A stretch of 64,000 bases of DNA, from contig NC_063176.1 of the NCBI RefSeq assembly GCF_023159225.1, positions 11,730,963 through 11,794,962 of the forward strand, in the 5' to 3' direction. Positions within the stretch are counted from its first letter, which is position 1. The number at the start of each line of letters is the position of its first letter. The notes below the pieces were generated by a model. The model saw only the letters and a list, made by a program, of their open reading frames with translations, was not told where the DNA came from and searched no databases. Both the position numbers and the translations under genes were made by a program. This stretch comes from Perognathus longimembris pacificus (Eukaryota > Chordata > Mammalia > Rodentia > Heteromyidae). Shown piece by piece: positions 55,715 through 64,000 of the stretch.

Positions 55715-55770
55715 AACCTGCGATACAGTGAAGCCACAATAAGTGAGCCATGATATTGAGGGGCGACTGT
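55715..55770 (-). mobile_element. Tigger-like terminal fragment
   Basis: On minus, 'cagtcgcccctcaatatcat', then 'ggctcacttattgtgg' and 'cttcactgtatcgc'. This is the same style of CAGT(C/G)..CCCTC end as the adjacent MITE, but with no partner end on the other side. Confidence 0.45.
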
Positions 55771-55774
55771 GGTC

Positions 55775-56225
55775 ACAATAAACTACTGTTGTTGTTGTTT
55801 TTAATAAAATTTCAGAAACTATATACTTACCCTATTGTGAAAACTTTATTTACTCTTCTAATTGTTATCCAGCTCATAAAAGATTGCAAACGTTTATTTT
55901 AATTATATTTAAAAGATTTTATTATTAATTCAATAAGTTCTATTTACTAAGCATTTTATGAACAATAATACAACCCTTTAAGTAGGAAGGCATTAACTTT
56001 TAATAGACTTTATGTTGCACAACTGTTTAGATTCACATCAAATTTGAGTGGTAAGTTGAGAAAAATTCCCCTTTGTTCCCTTTCCCTCAGATACATGGTC
56101 TCTTCCACTATTCACATCCCCTACATGAACAAAGTTCTTGTCATAGTCAATGAACTTACACACACACACACACACACACACTTAACACAATCCATGTGCA
56201 ACTTGCATCAGGTTCCATTCTATAG
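55775..56225. other. Unassigned sequence with a short (CA)n
   Basis: A (CA)n run lies at 56157-56180. Otherwise unrecognised. Confidence 0.4.
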
Positions 56226-56229
56226 ATTC

Positions 56230-56510
56230 ACCATTATGGACCACGCTGCCTAGAACTTCTTGCTGGCCCTGCCTACTCATTGCTTCCTACTGTCAATCTC
56301 TGAAAACAACTGACTTCTTACTATTTCTTTAGATTTACTTTTTTGTACAGTGTTATGTATTTGGAATTCCAGACTACATAACCTTTCAGACTATATTATT
56401 TCCCTTATGTGTTTAAGTATTTCTATGACTGATTTATGCACTTGCCTACTGACAACACCTTGGTAACTTCAAAAGTTGGGCAGTTGTGAATAATAGTACT
56501 GTCAATCTCT
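56230..56510 (-). mobile_element. Ancient L1 (L1M-type) fragment
   Basis: 'cttacta' with 'tttctttagattta', 'gtacagtgttatgtatttgg', 'tatgactgatttatgcactt' and 'gggcagttgtgaataatagt' follow the reverse of old L1 3' sequence. Very diverged. Confidence 0.5.
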
Positions 56511-56514
56511 CTCT

Positions 56515-57868
56515 GCAAGATTTTTGTGTAGATATAATTTTTCATCTATTTCTGGTAAATTTCAAAGAGCCACATTACAGTAATGGAAAGAGTATGTTAG
56601 TTTTGTAATAAACTACCCAAACCTTCATTATCACTGCACACTTCTTTGCTGTGAGATGTTTCCTGGTCTTCAGGTTGCTTTCAAAAGGTTATATGCTCAA
56701 ATAATTTTGAATTTTAGTAATTTTAAATAACAATCCAATTTGAAAAAGATCAAAGATTTTTACAAATAATTTCAATGTTTTTGTTTCCTTAATTTCTTGA
56801 GATTTCATTTAAAGCCAAGGAATTTATTACTTCTTTCTAAAATGTTGCTCTTAAAGTCTAAATAATTCAGTGAAAAGTTAAGAATAAAGACATTCATTCA
56901 TTTATGACTCCAAAGCTAAGTTAACGGAATTGGTTATTGTAATAGTCATGATATTTTAATCTAGTTACTTTTCAGTTTGTCAGTTTATGTAAGTGTCCTC
57001 TGTTCATTCTTTTGTTTCCTAAAATATATCCACATGAGCAATTTGAGTCTCTTCATTTTGTTTGTTGTGAATATTTTAATTACACTTTCTGTTTTGATAA
57101 GTTTTAGATTTAGATATATTCAAAGCTCATATCCCACAAAATCAGACTCTTATATAATAAGGAGTACAATGATATTGTAATTAGTCATCCTACAAATATG
57201 ACTAGATTTATATAAAATTCTTACAATGATTTACAGCCTTAGAAATCGTATAAACAGTTTTCAAGAGTTAATATGTTTATTCCTTTCCTTTCCCTTTAGA
57301 AAAGAAAGTGTTACCTGTGTCATTTATTTTTAGTTCGTTTATTTGTACTTTAGTATGTTAAAATCATATCAACAATTGCTGAGGCAAATCATTATCAACA
57401 AAAATAAAGTGATAAGTCAGTGGAAACAAACAATGAAAACAAAAATAGAAGGAGCAAAATGTACATGTTCAAGTGTCAGTTCTCCCATTCACTATATGAC
57501 AATTACTATTAGGTAAAGATCTTGTGCCCCACATTTCTCACTGGCAATTGCGGATAATAATTTTAGCATCTCAGAGGATATTTTTGAAGGTTAATGAAAT
57601 TAATAATTCAATACATTAGAATTATGCTTGAGACATAATTAATGCTTCTAAAACAGACATTTTATGATCAGAAATATAGCTAATTTTAATGAATGATTTA
57701 AATTCGATGCAATAGTGACATTTTAATCATTAAAGATCTAACTAATTTACCCTCCAATTTATATAAAGTTCATATAAAATATACAATATTAAGATAGCAC
57801 AATTATTCCTAATGCAACTTAAGTTAAAAAAATAAAATTGTAAAAGCTAATTAACACTTCAAGTTTTT
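56515..57868. other. Unassigned AT-rich sequence
   Basis: About 1.35 kb with no recognised repeat or gene. Confidence 0.45.
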
Positions 57869-57871
57869 AAA

Positions 57872-57906
57872 GATGTATGTATGTATGTATGTATGTATGT
57901 ATGTAT
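57872..57906. repeat. (ATGT)n microsatellite
   Basis: A perfect ATGT run of about 34 bp next to the tail side of the next minus-strand SINE. Confidence 0.95.
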
Positions 57907-57919
57907 AGTCTATTTATTT

Positions 57920-58152
57920 TATTGCTCCAGTACTGGAGTTTGAAATCAGGGCCTAGGAGCTTTCACTTGGCTTTTTCCTTAAGGCTAGCATTGTACCACA
58001 GGAGCCAAAGCTCCCTTTCGGTTTTTTGCTGATTAATTGGAGATAAGTGTCTGATGACCTTTTCTGCCCTACCTGGCTTCAAACTGCAATTCTCAAGCCT
58101 CAGACCCCGGAATAGCTAAGGTAACAGGCTTGAGCCACCAGCACCCAATTTC
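57920..58152 (-). mobile_element. Dimeric B1-headed SINE
   Basis: On plus: 'gaaatcagggcctaggagct', 'gctgattaattggagataag' and 'acaggcttgagccaccagca'. Confidence 0.82.
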
Positions 58153-58223
58153 AAATGCATTTAACTATTTCTCATGACTAATTTAGCAATGAGAACAATA
58201 AAGGAATTGCTATTGTTCTAAGG

Positions 58224-58765
58224 TGAGAAAACAGAGAAGCTACACTTTGAGAGATCAAGTTTTGGAATCTTTATTAAAAGGACGGGGACTGCATGGTGGG
58301 CTCCTATCTCAAAGACCAGCAGCCAGCAAATACAATTAACACTGTTAGGAAACTGAAACATGGAGGCCAGAGAGGAAAGAAAGCACGAAAACAATACCAG
58401 CCAACCAATTCGACTACAATGGAGAGATGAAGTGGGATGCCATCGTGACCAATGAAGAGCCCGGAGACAGGAGACAGGACATGAACACGGAGACACATGG
58501 CATGGCATAATGGCACCTGAGCTGAGGCAGGCCTAGATAGGGTCAGAGCAGAGGGCAGGGTCTCAGGAAACTCCCAGTCCCAGGCACTGGACTGACAGGT
58601 TTAGTAACCTATCAGGCTAAGTGTTTGGTCCTGCCTCCAGGGATTCAGGCCCGCCCATCACCTGGGAAGTGGCCGCTTCACCTTCCCCACAAAGACAAGA
58701 TGCCAGACCCTACCATACACCATGAAGTCAAGATGGTGCCAACCCGATCCGAATTCCTTAGTTCA
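58224..58765 (-). mobile_element. Probable solo LTR of an endogenous retrovirus
   Basis: A 542-bp segment, read on minus, begins TGAACTAAGG (58765) and ends TTTTCTCA (58224), the TG...CA form of an LTR. It is more GC-rich than its flanks. An AATAAA signal sits at 58275-58270 on minus, about 46 bp before the end, consistent with an R-U5 layout. No internal retroviral sequence adjoins it, so a solo LTR is inferred. A clean flanking duplication was not found. Open frames across it (58218-58516) are not recognisable. Family unknown. Confidence 0.5.
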
Positions 58766-58790
58766 CTATTAAAAGGTATTTGCGCCAGGT

Positions 58791-59021
58791 ACCAGTGGGC
58801 GGTGCCTATAATCCTAGCTCCTCAGGAGGCTGAGATCTGAGGATCCAGGTTCAAAGTCATCTCAGGCAGGAAAGTTGATGAGACTTTAATTTTAACTAAT
58901 CACCTAGAAGTGGTACTATGGCTCATGTGGTAGAGTGTTAACATCAAGTTGAAAAATCTCAGGGACAGTGCCTTGGCCCTGAGTTCAAGCTCAGGACCAG
59001 GAAAAAAAAAAAAAAAAAAAG
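58791..59021 (+). mobile_element. Dimeric B1-headed SINE
   Basis: 'ggtgcctataatcctagctc' head, 'tttaactaatcacctag' linker, 'gtggtactatggctcatgtg' A-box region, 'gagttcaagctcaggacc' B-box region and an A(18) tail. Confidence 0.88.
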
Positions 59022-59027
59022 GTGTTC

Positions 59028-59245
59028 AGGTGTTGGTAGCTCAAGCTTGCAAGCTTAGTTACTCAGGAGACAGAGATCTGAGGATTGAGATTAGAAGCCA
59101 AGCTGTCAGGAAAATCCATGATACTCTTAAAAGCCTGCAATGGAACTATTGCACAAGAGTTCTAGCTTTGAGAAAAAAAATATCAGAGACAGCACTCAAG
59201 CCCTCAGTTCAAGCCCCACCACAGAACCAGCACAACACAAACAAA
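59028..59245 (+). mobile_element. Dimeric B1-headed SINE, tandem to the previous one
   Basis: It starts within a few bases of the A-tail of the preceding SINE, same orientation. 'cttagttactcaggagacag' head and 'cagttcaagccccacca' B-box region. It is more diverged than its neighbour. The younger copy has probably inserted at the 5' side of the older. Confidence 0.8.
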
Positions 59246-59249
59246 AGAG

Positions 59250-59810
59250 AAGTTTTTTGTCTGTTTGTCTTGGATGCTAGGAAAGGAATCCAGGGCTTTA
59301 TATTGTGGGTAAGGCTTTCTTTTATTAAATCTCGAACTCACTTTTCCCTTGTTTGGAAGCATCTTTTCCATAACTGAATACATTTATATATGTATTTAGG
59401 TTTTGTCTTCTTCCTCTGTTAATATTTTGTTTTTCTTCTTGGTTTAGAAAGTACATCCTTAAGTCATTACAGATTTTCTTAATATATTAATGCATGTACA
59501 ATTTTTAGTGTATATCAGTATCCTCTTTAAATTTAATCAATTGTCATGTTTAATTATTATTATAAACCACAAACTTTTTCAGATCTTTTTCTTCTTAACA
59601 TTAGCCTATTACGATAATTTCATTAATGAAACATTTATTTTATATTTACCTACATGACTATCAGGCAATGATCCACTTGCAAATATACAGTATAGAAAGA
59701 ATTAAGCAGCATCAAATTGGTAAGTATGTGATTAGATAAAATGTAACTGTCATTTCTTCAGAAGCTAAGGGGAAGAGTCCAAGCCCTAATAGTAGCGCAT
59801 CTGAATGCAC
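59250..59810. other. Unassigned sequence
   Basis: No recognised gene or repeat. Confidence 0.4.
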
Positions 59811-59813
59811 GCA

Positions 59814-59815
59814 CA

Positions 59816-59850
<35 letters not shown>
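59814..59850. repeat. (CA)n microsatellite
   Basis: A perfect CA run of about 36 bp. Confidence 0.95.
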
Positions 59851-59853
<3 letters not shown>

Positions 59854-59889
59854 CCCCAACAACCTCTGCTCTCTACTCACACAAAAACA

Positions 59890-60600
59890 TCAAATATTAT
59901 TAAAAAATCATAAACAAGGCAAGCAAGGAGAAAAAGATAGAACACATATACCAAATACGAAATAGAAATTATCTAAGCCAGAAATGATATTTTAAATACA
60001 GTTAGACTAAATACTGAACACAATGTGATGATATTGGGGGGGTAGTTTACAATATAAAAACAATGGTGTCTTGCTTATAAAATACATGTTTTAAATATAA
60101 GAACAATAAATCATTGAGAAGAACACTGTGAAAATATACCATAAAAAACAAAAAATATGAAACAACTATACTAATCTCAGATAAAGTAAATTTTAAGGTA
60201 AAAATATTGCCAAAGATAATTCAAAAAAATAATAACCAGACCCATTTGTAATAATCCTAATGTATATATACATGTAGTGAATATTATATCAGAGAAAATG
60301 ATAAAACTAGTTAAAAACTGATAAATTCTCAATCAGGAGAATGCAAAGAAAACTGTACCTTTTATTTCATGTAGCTGGTAAAAACTAAGTTTTTATATGC
60401 AAGATTTCTAAGATTATAAAGACTGCAAGATTATAGAAATATGACTGAGAAAATTAGCAAAAGTGACCCTATAGGCACCTACAATACACAGTTCCATACA
60501 ATGAGCCAATATATTTTCAAGGGCATACAGACCTTTCTTTGTAATGGACTATGCATTTGGCCACAAATAAACCTTAAATGAAAATTTTAATTAAAAAGCC
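59890..60600 (+). mobile_element. Ancient L1 ORF2 endonuclease-region relic
   Basis: Order of old L1 ORF2 is kept: 'cagttagactaaatactgaa', 'actaatctcagataaagtaa', 'attttaaggtaaaaatattg', 'atattttcaagggcatacag' and 'atttggccacaaataaacct'. It is riddled with stops and indels, as for L1M or HAL1-age elements. Confidence 0.6.
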
Positions 60601-60604
60601 TAAG

Positions 60605-62075
60605 AGATGTTATCTGACATAGATTATGTTATACATTGATAACAAGAATTTAATTGATTAATTCTCAAGTTGCTTAGTATATTAAACATTGTACATATAA
60701 TTACAAAATTTATTCATCTTCTTCTGTTAAGTATAATATCAACCAATAAGTTGTATTTCCCCCTTTCCTGATTTCATTTTTATTATGTCCCAGGCACCAT
60801 AAAATTTAAAAATACTCTTTAGAAAATGTAGTATTTTATATTGAATTATAGAGAGAGATAGCTATATGTACATCTATATTTATATCATACATCCATTATA
60901 TGTCTATAGATAATCATTAAGGAAATAAAGTTCCTTATTTCTGTCAATAATTAGTGAGAAAAGATAATTACTTGCCTTCCTTTTAGACTTTAGTGGAATT
61001 GGGCCAGGGCACAGTTTTAATTAGAGTGAGTTTACCTGCAATCAGTACAACCTTAAATTTTTTTGAAGCATCTACCTTTTATAGTCTGTCAATATTTAAG
61101 CCCACTTGCCATTTATCTGCATTTTTTAATATATTTAGTTAACCTTTATGTTCTACTTCAATAGAACTCGATAATCCAAATGCAAACATAATAAAGCATA
61201 AAATTATGTGCTTTTCATTCTTTTTCATCCTGACATTATAATATTTTCTTCAAGTAAAATATGTATATGCAATCACACTGAGAAAGTGATCTAGTATGGA
61301 CTCAATTTGATTCCATTCAATGATTGCTGGACATTTTCCACCCTTGGCTGAGAGCACAATACTCCATGGGAAGAGGAAAGGGTTCTTGTTTTGTAAATGT
61401 AATAGCATTAGAATAGACATGGATTTCAATACATAATTTGTCTCTTGTACAGGATGCTTAGACTACAGATAAAATTCACCAATATCACCATATTTGTGCT
61501 GTTTTCAACTATAAATTGTGATTTGATCACTAACAGAATGTGGATAGCTAGGTAACATAAACAAATCAAAGAAAAAGCCCATTAATTCTGGAGCCCTGGA
61601 TGACAGAGGCAGAGGAAACTGAGACATAGTAGTGAAAAGTGGAAGCAAACGCTTGTCAGAATGTGGGCAGGCTGCAGGAAGACAACAATCAGCTGTGTCA
61701 GGTGCTGACTGCCAAAAGAGTTTCTGACCACTCGGGAAGTCATTGTAGAGTTATAACATTAGTGATCCAAATTACTCAATCAATAATATCTTTACTAAAA
61801 TTTATAAACCTTCCATTTTTCTTTCTAAAACATCAAAATATACTCACAAATATAATTGTGCCATTTTGCTGATTCATTACAGTATCATAAACAAGAGAAT
61901 TCACATTTAACCCAATATCCTATATGAGTCTTTTCAGGCTTACTCAAAATACAAAGTGGAATAACCTAATTTATTTTCAATAAAGAATAGTCAAATCAGA
62001 GCATAAATGAAAGAAAACATTAACATAGAAAAATTATTTTATGGACAATTATTATGAATTGTATAGTTCTTTTGT
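60605..62075. other. Unassigned AT-rich sequence
   Basis: About 1.5 kb with no recognised repeat or gene. The plus frame 61639-61872 (77 codons) has no recognisable domain. Confidence 0.45.
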
Positions 62076-62079
62076 GTTC

Positions 62080-62242
62080 TGTTACCAGGGCATCAACTCA
62101 GAGAGTCACATTTCCACTCAGCTGGTTAATTGGAGAGGGAATCTTGTAAGATTTTCTGCCTTGCCTGGCCTCAAATCTTGATATCCTCCAAGTTTCACCC
62201 TCCTGAGTAGTTAGGATTACAAAGATGAGCCATTGTATAATT
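62080..62242 (-). mobile_element. Dimeric B1-headed SINE (right half truncated)
   Basis: On plus: 'agctggttaattggagaggg', 'ttttctgccttgcctggcct' and 'gtagttaggattacaaagat'. Confidence 0.72.
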
Positions 62243-62244
62243 TT

Positions 62245-62975
62245 ATGATGTCCATTATTTTAGGTTTTAATAGTATCAGAAAATGGTTATTGTCATTCTT
62301 TCCCAAAGCCCTTTTACTTTCTCCTTAGATGCTTTACTGAAACATCAAAAGGCTCATAGAATGTAAAAAATAATTAAAATACAAGCTGTTTTGTGAGTTT
62401 TGTATAGGTTTTAAATTTTTGAATACGTAAGTATGCACGCACATTGCTAGTTTCAAGTAAACTGTGTGACTTATAAATATTGAAAAAACTAAGAAAAAGA
62501 TATGTTCATGAGTATATATAGCATATAAAATATATATGAATATATTATACAAAATTATGCCAAGTTAAAATGTATCCAAATTTACTTGCATAATGCTGAA
62601 AGACATGACAACATTCACAGCTGACAGTAGCTTCAGAGATTGAACTGTAGTACATGCTTCATTCACTGTGGTAGTTTTGTAGCCACTTACTGTTGCTAGT
62701 GAAGTCAGGGCAAGTGGAACGAAGTCCTTCCACATACCCTAGGGTGTGAATTGTCTTAATAAGCTGTTCCTCACTCCAGTAAATTAAGTATCACAGTAAA
62801 AATAGTAACTGGCGGTTCACAATTTTTCTTCAGATGTATTATATATGACATATACAATATTTGATAGTGACTTTCTCATACTTTATACATACAATACACA
62901 AAATATATGCTAATGGTTATTATTCGGGCTTCTGGTAAATAGGCTATTTAATGGTTTCAGAACATCAAAGTGATA
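62245..62975. other. Unassigned AT-rich sequence
   Basis: No recognised gene or repeat. AT-rich alternating patch at 62510-62545. Confidence 0.4.
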
Positions 62976-62977
62976 TA

Positions 62978-63170
62978 TAAGCCAGGAACCAGAGATGTAC
63001 CAGAAATTCCATTTACTTGGAAGGGGGAAAACCAAAATATCGATATTTGAAGTTAGCCTGGGAAGTAATTATTTTAAGACTTTATCTTAAAAATAACCAG
63101 CAAAAGTTACAGGGCTAGATGTGTGACTCAAGTGGTAGAGTTTAAACTTCAATTTCACCATCTAATAATA
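62978..63170 (+). mobile_element. B1-dID/Geo type SINE (old)
   Basis: A degraded head ('agttagcctgggaag', 'aataaccagcaaaagtt') is followed by 'agggctagatgtgtgactca' and 'agtggtagagtttaaac'. It ends in TAATAA repeats. Confidence 0.6.
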
Positions 63171-63174
63171 ATAA

Positions 63175-64000
63175 TTAAAAATAATATTAACAGCATACAA
63201 TATTTTATTGTGTGTGGAGGGTCAGCTCTTTAAACTGTAGATAATTCAAAGCTCTGGACCCCCACACAGAGACATATCCCACATGCAAATTAGTGACATT
63301 ATTCAAAGAGTAAAATGTGAAGATAGGGAGAACTAGACCAGAGAGAAAAGAGAGGAGGGAAGAAGGAAATCTAAGTAGTAGAAAAACTGTTAGAAATTTC
63401 AAAAGAGCAAAGTAGAATATATAAAATTAAATGATACATATTTTAAAAAATACATGATTATATTCTGGCCAACTAATATCACAAACCATCAAGTGACAAT
63501 TTACCTGAAATATTTTGATGAAGGATTTTACATTCACAGTATATTAAAGTTTGACAAAATCAGCACCCCAGTGAGATATTAAACTTTATACTCTGAGATT
63601 TATTATAGACTGACTTTAGATTCTAAATACAAATGATCAATTATTTCAAAAAGGTAATGTCCTCACATATTGGTTTGAAATGTTTTTGCTCTTTCTGGTC
63701 TTTTTGTGCTTTGTTTATCTTCCCATTTATGGAGATACTGACTCTGACTTAGGTTTAAGGATGAGTTTTATAGAGATGCTCAATTCCTTCTGATTAGAAT
63801 CTTCTCAGGCTGGGTGATACAATTGTGCACATTTGTAGGTGATAACCACAAGATGTGGAAATGAGTGAGCGAGAGAGAGAGAGAGAGAGAGAGGCTGTCT
63901 TTGATGTCCTGGATAAAATAACAACACAAGCATTCTATCACTGCTCCTAATTGTGCCCAATGCATATTCTCCATCCTCCTCTTTCTCTGCACTGCTGGAG
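63175..64000. other. Unassigned sequence with a (GA)n patch
   Basis: A GA-dinucleotide run lies at about 63866-63893. Nothing else is recognised up to the window end. Confidence 0.4.

Noticed and set aside
58218..58516. 96- and 70-codon minus-strand frames as a gene
   Set aside because: They overlap the probable LTR, share no recognised domain and lie in two overlapping frames.
1..64000. CRISPR arrays, operons or other prokaryotic systems
   Set aside because: No spaced direct repeats of suitable unit and no dense gene packing. The SINE and L1 content shows mammalian nuclear DNA.

Overview
This window is mammalian nuclear DNA. It is AT-rich and contains interspersed retrotransposon debris and simple repeats. 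I see no host exon, no RNA gene and no long non-repeat open reading frame. The SINE content points to a geomyoid rodent (kangaroo rat, pocket mouse or pocket gopher). Nine copies are a dimer of a tRNA-Ala/ID-like head joined to a right monomer that matches what I remember as IDL-Geo of Geomyoidea. About two dozen more have a 7SL/B1-like head joined to a homologous right monomer or to an older ID-derived one. The species is an inference from these families. The window looks like a gene desert or the inside of a very long intron.

Layout: 1-8.5 kb is mostly unique AT-rich sequence with a MIR relic, a classic ID element with a perfect target-site duplication (TSD), B1-derived dimers and ancient L1 pieces. 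8.5-12.9 kb holds two IDL-Geo copies and two L1 fragments with internal inversions. 12.9-18 kb is mostly unique, with two IDL-Geo copies. 18-20.4 kb is a rearranged old L1. 20.6-33.7 kb is SINE-rich, with large purine/pyrimidine microsatellites and a locally duplicated block (21.4 and 25.2 kb). 35.8-43.8 kb is the main feature: a near-complete minus-strand LINE-1 bounded by a 12-bp TSD. It has a GC-rich 5' region with an internal ~245-bp repeat, broken ORF1 and ORF2, a 3' UTR, and two young IDL-Geo SINEs nested in ORF2. 44-50.5 kb holds four further L1 pieces, two of them with 5' inversions. 50.5-64 kb is unique sequence with scattered SINEs, a palindromic Tigger-like MITE, a probable solo retroviral LTR (58.2-58.8 kb) and an ancient L1 endonuclease-region relic.

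The recognisable coding sequences all belong to L1, and every copy seen is interrupted. The most useful observations are the architecture of this rodent lineage's L1 promoter region, the apparent tRNA/dID origin of the Geo monomer shared by two SINE families, the recent activity of three SINE types (perfect TSDs), repeated L1 5' inversions, and an unexplained 265-bp duplication. I found no CRISPR, operon, tRNA, rRNA or prokaryotic system, and no convincing undescribed protein system.
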